This document shows, piece after piece, positions 21,980-33,430 of a DNA stretch of 64,000 nt (its first letter is position 1; each line of letters opens with the position of its first letter). The stretch is from Cyanidiococcus yangmingshanensis (Eukaryota > Rhodophyta > Bangiophyceae > Cyanidiales > Cyanidiaceae). A model generated the notes under the pieces. That model was not told the DNA's origin, searched no databases, and saw nothing but the letters and a program-made list of their open reading frames with translations. The stretch spans positions 124,001 to 188,000 of the forward strand of contig VWRR01000017.1 in NCBI GenBank assembly GCA_013995675.1, given 5' to 3'. The position numbers and the translations under genes are program-made.

Positions 21980-23189
21980 ATGGAGGAACCGACGTCACCA
22001 AGAGAAACGGCGTCGGCTTCAAATAGTTTCGACGAATGGCTGGCCTCTGATGCCAGCACCGTGGCCGAGGAAGACTCGCTTCTTTTCGCCGACAGTGACG
22101 AACTGCTGGATGAGGACACATTGCGTGTACTGGAGGCTGAGCTTGACCTAACGAATCTGGACGTTGATAGCGAAGAGATTGAGCGACTTTTGGATAACGC
22201 CGAGGAGGACGGACTGAGCGACGAGGACCCAGCGCTGCGTTCGAAGCCGGTTTTCCGTGCAGCACCCCCTGAGCAGATTCGCGGAGCCGCTGATGAGCGA
22301 CTCGTGCGGGATGTTGGGGATATCGAGCGCGCGGTCTCGGATCCCAGTGAATCGGACCTGAGCTGGATCGATAGTTTGCTGGGGAGCGAGTCACTATCGA
22401 CGACGGACTCATTCGCTTCACCGTTTTCGACAATAGAACCAGCGCACGCGCTTGGGGAAGCGCGAGAGCGACCCTGGGTCCAGCAGCGAAGACGATGGTC
22501 TCAGTGGCAGAGGCTACCACCGCTGCGCGTCCGCGACCGAGCGCTCTCAGAGACGAGCGTGTCAACGATATCACCAGTACAAGCTCGCGATACAGAACGC
22601 TTGTTGACGCCGAGTACATCAGTCCCTTCAACAAGAGCTAGCCCGCGACGCTGGCATTCTTCGATGCCCATGGATCGCACTGCTCTCACAACCAAGTCAA
22701 CGTTCAAGCCATGGGGGACAAGGTTACGGTCGCACTCACCTACGGCTGAGTCACGGTGGTGGAACGCCGAGTTGGATCGACTGGCTCGGGACCTACAATC
22801 CAGCTTGATTCATGAACAGGAGGCAGCCACGGGTGTCGCCTCAGGGCACTCTTCTGATCGACCGGGTACGCGATGGTACACGCACGAGGCTCAAAGCATG
22901 CCACGTCTGTTACCTCGTTTCTCTGGGGACTCGCTATCTTCTCTGGCTTCGCCGTCATCGATGGAGACGGACAACGTTTCGCCAACGGAAGGAAACGAGA
23001 TGGTTTCAGCGGCAGGAGATGCAGCTGGATAAGCGGGTAGTTGACGCACTGGTTCGGAAGTACTTGAGTCCTGAGACGATCCAGCGAGTGATTGAGCGGC
23101 TTGACTCGGATCTGTTCCTGCGACCCAGTTACCGCATGAATGTCAACGTTGCTCAAGTCCCGACCTCGTTGCGATTGGCAACGAGCTAA
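21980..23189 (+). CDS. Acidic Ser-rich protein of unknown function, probable frame break
   Basis: ATG 21980 (MEEPTSPRETAS) opens a frame to 23032 that I do not recognise. Residues about 10-90 are strongly acidic (LLDEDTLRVLEAELDLTNLD and similar), followed by a Ser/Arg-rich middle with many SP and TP dipeptides, suggesting phosphorylation. The frame then ends, while the next frame carries a well-formed helical tail (MQLDKRVVDALVRKYL, IQRVIERLDSDLF) to a stop at 23189. One extra base somewhere in 22812-23032 would connect them into about 402 residues, matching the +1 pattern in conserved genes nearby. No family homology places the break. Confidence 0.6.
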
Positions 23190-24736
23190 TGCGCTGCCAC
23201 TGTCCATCCTTGCCGAGAAGTTGTATAAGCGCGCTTTTATGCGTCGCGAAAATTCAGCAAGTTCATCTTAGACGTATTCCGGATCCTCTCGGAGATTGTT
23301 TTCTATCAATTTCCGAGATACTTCGTCTCGAAGACCAAGAGCTGGTCCGTTCGAGAACAGAGAGCATGGTCCGGAGCATGCTTTCCGACCAAGCTTGTCG
23401 GTGTGGTACCTTTGCCAATGCGTCTCTGTGCCAACTCGAACGCTATAAGCGCTCGCACCATCCTGACCACCGGACATTGGCTGCTGAATCGTCGAGACCT
23501 TTCCGGTACGAGCGACCGAACAGCTCGTAAGTACTAGCGTTGACGCTCATCCATGAAAAGTATCAAGATGAGTCAAACCTCTGTACTCAAAGCGAGCATG
23601 CGCAACCAAAGATATTCCCTTCGTTCATCAAGCTGTGCCTGGATACTGAATTTTGGACGAACGGCTGCAGACCAGACAGCGCAACCAGTGAATATCGCCT
23701 CGATAGAATGCTTGGTGCACCAGCGCAGGCGATCGTGTTCCTAACCTATCTCTACTTTATTGAAAGACCTCAGATCGGTCCTCCTCACCGGGTTAGATCA
23801 GAATCATGCGCTGTTCGTGACTGACTCACGATGGCTCGATGCCGCGTGATTTGCAAACGTTTCGCCACCCATTCATAAAGCTTTCTCGAAGCGGCTCCAA
23901 CGCCTTGTATTGATACTTGCAAAAGCTGTCGGTGTATGATTTCAACTCGCAACTCCAATCAAAGTGACTTGGAGGTTCGCAGGTTGCTCGACTGTGAACA
24001 AAAGCCCTGTCTCGTTTATCCGCTCAAGACATCGCATGCCACTGGCGACTTTAGAAAATATGGCCGCGTCTAGGGAGAAAAGCACGACTTGGTGGCGAGA
24101 GCCCTGCTCAGTGCTGTACCCCGCGCCTCCAACATGAATGCGCCGCATGCATCGAGACTGAAACAAGCGTCTGATGGGCGTTGCGTCTCTGTCTTTGCGA
24201 AGGTGCACTGGGTGCCGTCGGCTGAAGACCAAGTCAGCCAAACTGGCTGGTGCGCATACCAGCTTTCAGTTCCCTGCAGACACCATGTAACCGGGCAGTC
24301 GTGCCATAAACACCATTCTCTGGTGACTGCCGTCTTTGTCTCCAATCAAAACCACTGAAAGCTCGCTATCGTCGCTGAGAAACGTTAACTCTTTCGACGT
24401 ACCGCGAACTCGACGATGACTCCAAGCTGGGAACTCGCCACACCCAATAACGAGGTCACCAACCCTACCACTGTCGTATCAGGACTCTATTCACGGACAT
24501 GTCCCATTGAAACAATCTTCACCAGTTGTAAGCGGTTTTCTCGATGAAACGCAACATGATCAGCGCAGAAAGTAGGTCGAAAGGTTTTGACGCCAACGCA
24601 GATACCGCTGTTGGGTGCTCTGGCCGACGACCAACGCGTTGCCAGCGTTGCCCTCGAACAAGTGGTGTGACGGTGTCGACTCGCCGGTTTGCAGCTGGTG
24701 CACCTTCACTCATACGAGTGAGTGTTACTTTGTTTC
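23190..24736. other. Spacer of 1.5 kb without recognised gene
   Basis: Only short overlapping frames occur. GTAAGTACTAG at about 23527 resembles a 5' splice site with a close branch-like word, but I see no exon on either side. I find no RNA gene. Confidence 0.4.
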
Positions 24737-26227
24737 ATGTCATCTACAAGTTCATCATCGACGAGCTGGCGCATTCGAGTAGTTCGGGACTCGAAACCTG
24801 CGAGAGGTGTCTGGGCGTTTCATGGCTGTGACGAGGCGCACTGTCCTTCCGGCGTGGCTCGCTGGACGCCTAATGGCCACTCTGGACACCTGGACAGTTT
24901 GCAAGGAAGGTTTTCGGGATCTCTGAAGGAATACAAGGAGCAAGGAGGATTTGGTGGGTCCGGTACCACCCCTATGGACTCGATCGCGAACCTGACACCA
25001 ACCTTTGGTCAGTATGCTCTGCTGGCTCTGGACGAGGCCGCTCGAGAGGTTCAATTGATGCCTATTCGTGCCAGCGTGATTCTTCGGGCGGATAAAGTCA
25101 CTCGTGAGACATCAGAAACGTCCGTACACTCCGCTGCGCACTGCAACAAGCGTACCGAGAACCTGGCCAAAGGCCAGCATTCATCAGGGGCGTCTCTCCA
25201 GCAGGTCGCTGCCATGGACCAGCACGAGGCGAGAGGGGCACTTGTGGCTGCGTTTGGAAGCAAGCGTCAGAAACGTGCTCGCTCGATAGCATCAGCGAGT
25301 CGAATCACCACCGAGAGCATGCAAGCGACCGAGGCCGCGTTGCAGCAAACCGTTGTGATGGAATCCTCACTGGCAGGTAATCAGCCGATGCTGCTAAAGG
25401 AGTCAACTACATGCCATGAGCGGGAGGATTCAAATCAGAGTTTGGCCAATCGCTCAACACCTGGTTTTGCGGAAGCACCCACCGAGAGTGCGCAGCTGGT
25501 GCCAGCCTTTGATGCCGAGGCGACGACAGCCGAGAACGCGTATCCACTGCTCGACGGCTGTTTGCCATCACAGTTTCTCTCGATGTACAGAGCATCAGCC
25601 GCCGAAATGGAGGATTTATGGAAGAGCATGAAGTATGCGAACCGGGTGAACTTGTGTGCGGATGCGATACAGGGCTCGCCAGTTTTGGACGACGAATCCC
25701 GGAATCGGGCCGAGTCTGCAGACAAGTCGTCAGCGCTGCTCCATCGATGTACGATTTTGTACATGCATATCTTGCTGGAGTGCTACCACCGATGGCCTCA
25801 ACGAATAGAGGCAGCATTCGAGAACGATGATGGGGCGGCGTTGTCAACGGAACGATCAACGCGACCTGATGCGCTACGTTGGCTTCCTGGTTGGCTTCAG
25901 CGGCTTCTTCTTGAACGTTTTAGTCAGGATGATCCGACCAGCACGAAACGCATTGTGGAGAAGGAGCGACTGCTTCATCACATCCTTGTTCTGTACTTGC
26001 ATGCCTTTGGTTTTGTCGATCAACCCATTGATAAGCTGGCTGAGGCATTGCATCTGCAGCCGGCCCGTTGTGCAACTTACTTCAAGTACATTGGCCTGAG
26101 TGTGCGGCGTGAGCGCGCGCCACGAGCCGCTGCATCGACGGGAGCTGGCTCGAGCGGCCTGATCGTCTCACTCGATCGGCTACCGCTGCAGTTTCCACCA
26201 GCAGTTCGGCGCCAGCGATATCGATAA
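24737..26227 (+). CDS. RPA49: RNA polymerase I subunit A49 (POLR1E/RPA49)
   Basis: This is the TFIIE/TFIIF-like subunit of the nuclear polymerase that makes rRNA. ATG 24737 gives 496 residues. The N-terminal dimerisation part shows NLTPTFGQYALLALDEA, then LVAAFGSKRQKRARSIAS, the family's conserved basic link. The C-terminal tandem winged-helix part carries YPLLDGCLPSQFL, ALRWLPGWLQRLLLERF and KERLLHHILVLYLHAFGF followed by LAEALHLQPARCATYFKYIG, a clear match to the second winged helix. The linker is longer and more Ser/Gln-rich than in yeast A49 (415 residues). The frame is intact. Identification rests on pattern memory of the family rather than on a search. Confidence 0.82.
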   Translation: MSSTSSSSTSWRIRVVRDSKPARGVWAFHGCDEAHCPSGVARWTPNGHSGHLDSLQGRFSGSLKEYKEQGGFGGSGTTPMDSIANLTPTFGQYALLALDEAAREVQLMPIRASVILRADKVTRETSETSVHSAAHCNKRTENLAKGQHSSGASLQQVAAMDQHEARGALVAAFGSKRQKRARSIASASRITTESMQATEAALQQTVVMESSLAGNQPMLLKESTTCHEREDSNQSLANRSTPGFAEAPTESAQLVPAFDAEATTAENAYPLLDGCLPSQFLSMYRASAAEMEDLWKSMKYANRVNLCADAIQGSPVLDDESRNRAESADKSSALLHRCTILYMHILLECYHRWPQRIEAAFENDDGAALSTERSTRPDALRWLPGWLQRLLLERFSQDDPTSTKRIVEKERLLHHILVLYLHAFGFVDQPIDKLAEALHLQPARCATYFKYIGLSVRRERAPRAAASTGAGSSGLIVSLDRLPLQFPPAVRRQRYR

Positions 26228-26749
26228 GCAGTCGTTCAGAAAGGAATGAAAGAGTGAGCATGATGGCCGAATCTGAATCAGGATGATTCCAATCCAACAA
26301 CTCGTATTGATCCGAGTTGTAACGGTTTCTCGGTCAAGGTTCGGAAGCGCCGGCCGATCCGACATGCTGGAGCACAGCGCGCGTTCTCAGATACTTCGGA
26401 CGTTTGTAAGTTCCCGGTCTGTAGTTGTTCTATTCTGGTCGCGGGCGTGATCGCTCCCCATCGGATTGGATGTCGGTGCTCCGTGCAACGCGCAACGCAG
26501 GAGGACAGGGCTGCCTGAACGAGGGCCATCATGGGACAGAGGTCGACACCTGCTGCTGCGCTAGCCAGAGGCTCGGTACTCATTTGAGGTCTGATCCACG
26601 AGCTGGGATGGTTCTCGCTTCTTGGTTCGGAGGCCAGATGCACGTTTCGTGCATGGCATTTGCTGATGCGCGCTCAGCGTGCGGGCGCTCGCCACATCGT
26701 TGAGGATCCAGGAGCGTCTTGATACAGTCGCACTGTTACACGATGCGCT
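26228..26749. other. Convergent 3' spacer
   Basis: This spacer separates the 3' ends of the A49 and DXR genes. I see no gene or RNA. Confidence 0.5.
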
Positions 26750-28426
26750 TCATGGGGATTTCTGCGTCCCCAGACTTATACCAGGCGTGTAGACGGGACG
26801 CTTTTCAGCCTCTTCGCGCGCGGCTCGACGGGCCCAAGCATCTACAGCGATGAGATCGTCGAGAGACGGCGCCTGCTTCCAGTCGCTCGCGTCGTGTCTC
26901 GCCATCACGCGCTCGATGACTGCAGGGATGCCCATGAATGAGAGCGCGTCCCGGAGGAAGAGCTCCACAGCAACTTCATTGGCTGCATTCAGCACCGCAG
27001 GCATGGTGCCGCCGCGTCGTCCCGCTGCATATGCGAGCAGCATGCAGGGATATTTGGTATGATCGGGTGCGCGGAAAGTCAAGCTACCAACTTGGACCAG
27101 GTCCAGAGGGCGAAAAGATTCGACGCGAATCCGATGAGGCCAAGACAGCGCATAGAGCAGTGGAAGACGCATATCTGGCCAGCCGAGCTGAGCCAGCACA
27201 CTTGTGTCCTGCATCTCGACAGCCGAGTGAATGATCGACTGAGGATGAATCACGATCTCGATGGCATCGTAGTCGACGCCAAAAAGAAAATGCGCTTCGA
27301 TGACCTCCAAACCTTTGTTCATCAGGGTTGCCGAGTCACATGTGATCTTGGGACCCATGCTCCAGTTCGGATGTTTGAGCGCATCCGCTACCGTCACGCT
27401 GCTCAGACGCGAGACCTCCCAGTCGCGAAACGCCCCGCCCGAGGCCGTCAGGAGGATTCGCTTAAGTGCTCCATCCGGAATGCCTTGTAAACACTGAAAC
27501 AACGCCGAATGCTCTGAGTCTGCCGGCGTCAAGTGAATACCATACTCATGGACGAGTGGTACGACGACCGGACCGCCAGCGATCAATGTCTCCTTGTTCG
27601 CCAAGGCGATATCCTTTTTGGCTTTGATTGCGGCCACGGTTGGCAGCAGACCGGCGCAGCCCACCAGGCCAGTCACGACAACATCAGAGTCACCGTAGCG
27701 TGCGCACTCGACGACTCCCTCTTCACCAGCGACGATATTTGGTGGCTCGGGTATCCCAAGCTGACGCAACGCTTCCCGATATGCCTCCAGCCGCTTCGGG
27801 TCACGAACCGCCACCAACTCAGGAGCAAACTCGCGGGTCTGCTCTGCAAGAAGTTCCGGATTAGAACCGTTGGCTGCAAGCGCCACCACCGAAAAGTTTT
27901 CCGGACAGGTCCGCACAATATCGAGTGTCTGTGTTCCGATACTCCCAGTGCTCCCCAGGATGCTAACGCGCCGATGAAACGCGGTCCGGTTTAGGACTCG
28001 CTCCAAGGCCTCGATGTTCTCCCGCGTCCCAATAGGTGCAGCGCCTTTATGGCAACAGAGAAAGCGTGATCGCGCGCCAGGTCGTCCCCTGCCCGAACGA
28101 AAGCGCCAGTTTCGGGTCGCGCACACGCCGCGGTCAATAGAGAGCGCCACAAAAGCGTTCCTAGGATGCTTTTGACGAACCGTGTTCGTGGTGCCCAGAC
28201 GGATAGCGTCACCACCGCTCCCTGTCGCCCCCCAAGTAGTTTCAAAAGCACTGTGAATCATTGGTCGTCTTCGCCGGGCAACGTTCCCCGGTTCACAGTA
28301 GCCACGAGCGATGCACTCGTGCGACACTGCGCTGGTAACGATCCTAGGCACGCAGCCATCGATGGGCCACGGCGGGTGCTCGCCAGCGACGACGCCACTC
28401 GTTCTCTTTGCGAGGCCACGCGGCAT
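26750..28426 (-). CDS. DXR: 1-deoxy-D-xylulose 5-phosphate reductoisomerase, plastid
   Basis: The enzyme makes 2-C-methyl-D-erythritol 4-phosphate, the committed step of the plastid MEP isoprenoid pathway, and is the target of fosmidomycin. The mature part starts near residue 152 with [18 protein letters not shown] (NADPH binding). Then come [24 protein letters not shown] (metal-binding Asp/Glu), [39 protein letters not shown] and HPQSIIHS. About 150 residues precede it, basic and rich in Arg, Ser and Thr, as expected for a plastid transit peptide. The ATG at 28426 is used; another in-frame ATG at 28261 would give a shorter, still adequate transit peptide. The frame is intact. Confidence 0.97.
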   Translation of the reverse strand: MPRGLAKRTSGVVAGEHPPWPIDGCVPRIVTSAVSHECIARGYCEPGNVARRRRPMIHSAFETTWGATGSGGDAIRLGTTNTVRQKHPRNAFVALSIDRGVCATRNWRFRSGRGRPGARSRFLCCHKGAAPIGTRENIEALERVLNRTAFHRRVSILGSTGSIGTQTLDIVRTCPENFSVVALAANGSNPELLAEQTREFAPELVAVRDPKRLEAYREALRQLGIPEPPNIVAGEEGVVECARYGDSDVVVTGLVGCAGLLPTVAAIKAKKDIALANKETLIAGGPVVVPLVHEYGIHLTPADSEHSALFQCLQGIPDGALKRILLTASGGAFRDWEVSRLSSVTVADALKHPNWSMGPKITCDSATLMNKGLEVIEAHFLFGVDYDAIEIVIHPQSIIHSAVEMQDTSVLAQLGWPDMRLPLLYALSWPHRIRVESFRPLDLVQVGSLTFRAPDHTKYPCMLLAYAAGRRGGTMPAVLNAANEVAVELFLRDALSFMGIPAVIERVMARHDASDWKQAPSLDDLIAVDAWARRAAREEAEKRPVYTPGISLGTQKSP

Positions 28427-29218
28427 CGGCTCGTGTCTCGTTCATGCGCTGCTTGTTCTGATGCTCTTTTTCTGAAGCCTAGGTTAGGAGTCATCATCCT
28501 AGCCACGACCATGATGATGATGATGATCGTCGTCATCATCATGATTCTTGGGATCCACGGGCCTCAGCAAGAGATCTGCATCAGCGCGCTGCATACACCG
28601 AACAGGCAGTGCGCCGCGCCGTGGACGCTGGGCGCGTCATCCACGGAGGCCGCGAGCACGCGACAGGGAAAACATCATTCCTGCAAACCGTGGCAGGTGA
28701 TTCCATGCATGGTGCGAACAGCTGCTGGCAGCAGAGGCCTTGATATCGAGATTGACGGGATCGTCGATTTCCTGTTCGAAACCTGCGGGATCCATTTCTG
28801 ATCGGCGGCCACCTCTTTGGTCGCATGCGTGTAGTGTGACGCGTTCGTGGACCAGAACACGTCACGGATGCGTGCGCCTGAAGCGATGCGTGTGGTCGTA
28901 TGCGTGTATCTCACTCGAATGGCATGCTGAAACGCATTTGTTTTCGCTCGGTCCCGGTGGTCACCTCATTCATGAACGTATCGGGTCAATCCAAAAGCAG
29001 CGAATACGATAGGATTAAGTAGAGACAACTGGATGGTATTGAATAGAATCTCGATTGTTGTGCTTTCTGTACGGGTTCGTTCATTCGTTCGTTTTTGGTT
29101 CGCTTCTTCGACTCGAGTGCCATCAAGTTGGAGGTGCTCGACGACGACTTGTTCCTCTTGTCAAGGTTTGTGCTTCACGAGACCATTTTGACGACTGAAG
29201 CGTCGAAAGTTCGATCGT
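28427..29218. other. Divergent spacer between DXR and acyl-CoA synthetase genes
   Basis: About 790 bases hold the promoters of both flanking genes. The inverted trinucleotide repeat at 28510-28543 is the main feature. A plus-strand frame across it has no recognisable product. Confidence 0.45.
28510..28543. repeat. Inverted ATG/ATC trinucleotide repeat
   Basis: CATGATGATGA (28510-28520) is the reverse complement of TCATCATCATG (28533-28543), giving an 11-bp stem around a 12-base loop that is itself repeat-like. It lies about 85-115 bases upstream of the DXR ATG at 28426 and could sit in its 5' leader or promoter. Confidence 0.75.
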
Positions 29219-31441
29219 ATGGAGCCACGTAGAATCGTCCGGACTTGGTTTATTTCGGACTGGGTTTGTGGCGGGATTCCCTCTGGTTGGGTCTCCAAGC
29301 CCTCGTATGGGTCGGTGTGCCTTGGCATGCGCGCGGCCAGAGTGCGATGCGCCACTGGTGTCGGGTTCGGGCGGGAGGCATCACGACCCCGCGCCCACCG
29401 CCATGAACATCCCGTGATCGGAATCTGGGTCTGGGGCCTTGGTGCAACGCCTGCAGTGCAGTGTTGCAGCAGCGGGAACGCGCTCCTGGTGCCGTTGACG
29501 CCCGGCGAAATAAAACCGGGTGCAATCGGTTGGCCTATGTTGGAGGAGTCGGAGAGCAAAGTGCGGACGTTGCCTAGCGCCTTTGCTGACACAGTCAAAC
29601 GCCACGGCGACCGGACCGCACTCGTTGAGTACCAGCCAATAGCTCGCCACTACACTTACAAGGCCTATTATGAGGAGAGTGTCGCAGTCGCAAACGCGCT
29701 ACTGGGTCAAGGCGCTCGACCGGGCGACGCCGCAGCCATACTCGGCTCGAATAGCCCCTCGTACCTGATCGCGTACTGGGGCGCCCTGCTCGCAGGACTC
29801 TTACCCTGCGGCATCTACCCAACGAGCAGCGAAGCGAGCTGTCGACAACTTCTTCAGCTGGCTCGTTGTGTTGTCGCCTTCGGGGAGTGTGGCGACTGTG
29901 CGGCGCGTCTGGTTGCAGCTGCAACGAGCGTTGGAGCTCCGTTGCGGCGGTTGGTGGTCTGGTCGAGAGTCGCTGACGAGTCAGCCGAAGAACCTGTTAT
30001 AGAGACTTACCGGCGTATTGACGCTCGCGTGGTATCGTGGCGAGAATTCTTAGCAGCGGGATCGAGCAGGGACAATGGCGCGACATACTTGCCGCAGCGT
30101 CTTGGAGCACAAAACCCTCAACAAGCCGCTGTATTGGTTTTCACCTCGGGAACCAGCGGCGTGCCGAAAGCGGTCATGCTCTCGCACAAGAATATCCTTT
30201 TTATCATTGACACGGCACGAAAACTAATTCAATTTGATGAAACATGGCGAAGCGTTTCGTATCTGCCTCTGTCGCATGTCGCAGCAACCATGCTCGACAT
30301 CATTGGGCCGGCACTCGTGGGGTTCGAATTGCACTTTGCCGCCCCTGATGTACTTCAACCTGGTTCACGATCACTAGTACAGACGCTGCAGACTGTTCGA
30401 CCGGATTTTTTCGTCGGCGTACCACGAGTCTGGGAGCGTATCGCCGAGCAGTTGCAGCGCGTCGGTGCCGATCGCTCGCCACCGCTCCGCTGGTTATCGG
30501 CTTGGGCCAAACAAGTCACGCTGAACGAGGCTCAGCAATGGACGTACCCACAGACTGAATGGAGACCGGGTTGGAGAGCCCGCATTGCGAATTGGTTGGT
30601 GCTCTGGCCTATCCGCAGGGTACTGGGCCTGGATCGAGCTCGCCTCCTCATCTCTTCAGCGGCACCTTTGGGGCTCGAGACCCTTGATTACTTTGCCTCC
30701 CTTGGTATGCAGATCTGCGACCTCTACGGTATGAGTGAATGCACTGGCCCCATTGCGATCAACCTGCCCTGGAACTATCGTCGTGGAACCTGTGGGCGAG
30801 CGCTTCCTGGAACGCACGTCCGTGTCGATGCGGTTAGCGGTGAGCTGCAAGTGCAGGGCCAGCATGTATTTCTCGGGTATCTTGGAGATCCCGTGAGCAC
30901 AGCGGCCGCATTTACGAGTGACGGTTTTTTTCGCACGGGTGATCTCGCGACCATTGATGCGGATGGTTTCATTCGCCTCACCGGTCGGATGAAAGAGCTC
31001 TTGGTTACTGCGGGCGGCGAGAACATCGCCCCGTTACCCCTGGAGAGAGCACTGGAGCGCGCGATGCCAGCCGTAGCGCGAGCCATGTTAATTGGAGATC
31101 GGCGAAAATTCCTCAGCTGCTTGCTGGCACTACACACCGCAGCAGATAACGAGACGCTCGCCCACGAAGCGGCACAGGTTGATCCGTCGATTCGCAGAGC
31201 AGACGAAGCGTCCGAAGCTGCGTCAGTCCCAGACACACCATGGCACGCGTACATCGAGCGAGGTCTCGCAACAGCAAACCAGGAAGCGGTTTCGCGAGCG
31301 GCACAGATTCGCAAGGCCTGGGTCGTGCCTCGAGCTTTCACCGTGCAAGATCAAACCCTAACACCAACACTGAAGCTACGACGATCGCACATTCAAGCAT
31401 TGTATGCTGAACAGATCGATCGTCTGTACCAGACTGGATGA
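29219..31441 (+). CDS. Long-chain acyl-CoA synthetase, bubblegum (ACSBG) type
   Basis: The enzyme activates long-chain fatty acids to acyl-CoA with ATP. From ATG 29219 it has 740 residues. The AMP-binding signature FTSGTSGVPKAVMLSHKN lies at about 306. SYLPLSHVAATMLDI is characteristic of the bubblegum group, followed by VGVPRVWERI, SSAAPLGLETLDYF, LYGMSECTGP (about 502) and FRTGDLATIDADGFIRLTGR with the C-terminal hinge. GGENIAPLPLE is also typical. About 120 residues precede the conserved domain; they contain TrpPhe-rich and Gly-rich stretches and might include a targeting signal. The C-terminus ends soon after TPTLKLRR, as in the family. The frame is intact. Confidence 0.93.
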   Translation: MEPRRIVRTWFISDWVCGGIPSGWVSKPSYGSVCLGMRAARVRCATGVGFGREASRPRAHRHEHPVIGIWVWGLGATPAVQCCSSGNALLVPLTPGEIKPGAIGWPMLEESESKVRTLPSAFADTVKRHGDRTALVEYQPIARHYTYKAYYEESVAVANALLGQGARPGDAAAILGSNSPSYLIAYWGALLAGLLPCGIYPTSSEASCRQLLQLARCVVAFGECGDCAARLVAAATSVGAPLRRLVVWSRVADESAEEPVIETYRRIDARVVSWREFLAAGSSRDNGATYLPQRLGAQNPQQAAVLVFTSGTSGVPKAVMLSHKNILFIIDTARKLIQFDETWRSVSYLPLSHVAATMLDIIGPALVGFELHFAAPDVLQPGSRSLVQTLQTVRPDFFVGVPRVWERIAEQLQRVGADRSPPLRWLSAWAKQVTLNEAQQWTYPQTEWRPGWRARIANWLVLWPIRRVLGLDRARLLISSAAPLGLETLDYFASLGMQICDLYGMSECTGPIAINLPWNYRRGTCGRALPGTHVRVDAVSGELQVQGQHVFLGYLGDPVSTAAAFTSDGFFRTGDLATIDADGFIRLTGRMKELLVTAGGENIAPLPLERALERAMPAVARAMLIGDRRKFLSCLLALHTAADNETLAHEAAQVDPSIRRADEASEAASVPDTPWHAYIERGLATANQEAVSRAAQIRKAWVVPRAFTVQDQTLTPTLKLRRSHIQALYAEQIDRLYQTG

Positions 31442-31822
31442 GGTTGGACGCTCCGCGACATGGAGGACACGGACAGCGCGTGGCGCCTGCAGAGCGCACC
31501 AGCTGGGCATGCCTGGTCTCCTGCTCGTCGTCCGCAAGCGCGTCTGAGGCTCCAACAAACCAATGAATGAATCGATGCATGAATGGTTTTTCTGCCTGTC
31601 ACGGTTGTCGAAAGCGTCATGACCGCGAACTTGAACCGTGGCTGCAGAGAACCTTGAGATCGGATGGAAGCGTTGGAGCGCCCTGTGGATCGCAGCATGA
31701 CTATGCAACCGGTTCCCGATGACGGCTCCTGGTCACTGGCGAGGCCAGCAATCGAAAGAGACAACTTAAGCGCGCTGGTGTCAGACGGCAGGTCAATCAT
31801 GGAACACGCTTCCTTCAATGCA
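31442..31822. other. Convergent 3' spacer
   Basis: This spacer lies between the 3' ends of the acyl-CoA synthetase and Obg genes. Nothing is recognised in it. Confidence 0.5.
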
Positions 31823-33430
31823 TCATTCATCGGCTGCCGCCTCTGTCCAGTCGATGCCGTCTGCTCGAGCATTCCGATAGAACACATTATCGTCGGGCGT
31901 ATACTCAAATTCGACACCACCGATAACGACGGTGTCGCCGGCACGCACATCAGTCTGAGCGAGCGTCTCAGTCACTCCGAGTGCACGCAAAACGCGCTGA
32001 AAGCGATCCACAGCCTCTGGATACGTCCAATCGGTCATGACGACCAATCGGTCCAGCTGAGATGATCCTACAACATGCCACATTCGATGTCCCTGAGCTG
32101 TTTGTTCAGTCATGATTTGAAAGGGGGCAGCGTCAGCCGTCATTTCCTTGTGTCGACCAGTGAACGAGGTCGTTTCATTGCGCCAAGTCGCCTCCTCCGC
32201 CGTCGTAACCGACCAAGTTGGTCGCGGTATTCGCTCCAACAGTTTGCAGACGCGCTGCATGGTCTCCTGTACTCCTCGACCTGTTACTGCCGATACTGCT
32301 GCAATGCGTGAATGCCCAACAGCTCGTTGAAATGCCTCTCGAAAGGTTGGATCGCTCCATCTCGTCTGCGCAAGCGGTAAATCCATTTTGGTGAAGAGCA
32401 CTACATGCACTTTTTCCTTCACCAAGGCAGGATTAAACAATGCCAACTCCGTGCGAATGGCTTGCAGATCGTACAGCGGGTCCCGTGCATCACCAGCGAC
32501 CAAATGAACGAGCAACCGACAACGCTCGATATGGCGCAAAAAGTCGGTACCTAGTCCACGTCCACGATGGGCACCCTCACAGAGACCAGGAATATCAGCC
32601 AAAACCACACTTTCGGCGTAGACGCCCAGATTCGGAACCAAAGTGGTGAATGGATAGTCTGCAATTTTCGGTCGAGCGTTACTGACAGCGGCAAGCAAAG
32701 TCGATTTGCCAGCATTCGGACAACCAATAAGGCCCACATCCGCCAGGACTCGCAACTCTAGAACGAGCCAACGATCCGTTCCCGGTTCACCACGCTCACG
32801 TAAGACCGGCGCTCGAATCCGATCAGTTTTGAAAGCGCTGTTGCCTCGTCCACCACGACCGCCTTGGGCGACCTGTAACGGTGCAGCGCCTTGTTCGAGG
32901 TCGCCGAGCAACGTGCCCGTCTCTGCATCGTAAACGACAGTCCCAAGCGGTACCTCAATAGAGATCGAGGCCCCATTGGCCCCGGTACAATCCTTAGGTT
33001 GTCCTTTCCCCCCGTTTTCAGCGACAAAGTGCACTCTGCTCCCAAACTTGCTCAGCGTATTCAGGCCTGGGTTTGCGACCAGGTAGACGTCGCCCCCGCG
33101 TCCGCCGCTGCCTCCAGCGGGTCCTCCGCGAGCGACCCCACGTTCCCGTCGCCATGCCACACATCCGTCACCACCGTCTCCTCCTTTGACGTAGATGCGC
33201 GCTCGATCAAGGAATGCGTATGATGATGGTGTTTTTTGTTTGTGTGCGTGCTCGGCGTCCAGTGACGGTTCGTCAGCAGGAGCGGGCGACCAACGCCGCT
33301 CCAACGTCGCCCGAAGGATGCACGGTCGTCCGCGAGCTCTTCGCAATCGCTCACGTCTAGAGTTATTGATGAAGAGCTTGTGCGGCTTGAACAACCCTAC
33401 CGCGAGTGGAGCCACAGAGACGAACCCCAT
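31823..33430 (-). CDS. Obg-family GTPase with OCT domain, probably plastid (ObgC)
   Basis: Obg GTPases act in assembly of the large ribosomal subunit; plastid ObgC is needed for chloroplast ribosomes and thylakoids. ATG 33430 gives 535 residues. After about 75 residues of Arg/Ser-rich leader comes the glycine-rich Obg fold (VKGGDGGDGCVAWRRE, GGPAGGSGGRGGDVYL). Next is the G domain with GCPNAGKSTLL (about 233), YPFTTLVPN, LADIPGLCEGAH and FTKMD. The C-terminal OCT-type domain follows (VVGSSQLDRLVVMTDW, VIGGVEFEYTPDDNVFY). Mitochondrial and nuclear Obg homologues lack OCT, which supports a bacterial-type, plastid protein. The frame is intact. Confidence 0.95.
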   Translation of the reverse strand: MGFVSVAPLAVGLFKPHKLFINNSRRERLRRARGRPCILRATLERRWSPAPADEPSLDAEHAHKQKTPSSYAFLDRARIYVKGGDGGDGCVAWRRERGVARGGPAGGSGGRGGDVYLVANPGLNTLSKFGSRVHFVAENGGKGQPKDCTGANGASISIEVPLGTVVYDAETGTLLGDLEQGAAPLQVAQGGRGGRGNSAFKTDRIRAPVLRERGEPGTDRWLVLELRVLADVGLIGCPNAGKSTLLAAVSNARPKIADYPFTTLVPNLGVYAESVVLADIPGLCEGAHRGRGLGTDFLRHIERCRLLVHLVAGDARDPLYDLQAIRTELALFNPALVKEKVHVVLFTKMDLPLAQTRWSDPTFREAFQRAVGHSRIAAVSAVTGRGVQETMQRVCKLLERIPRPTWSVTTAEEATWRNETTSFTGRHKEMTADAAPFQIMTEQTAQGHRMWHVVGSSQLDRLVVMTDWTYPEAVDRFQRVLRALGVTETLAQTDVRAGDTVVIGGVEFEYTPDDNVFYRNARADGIDWTEAAADE

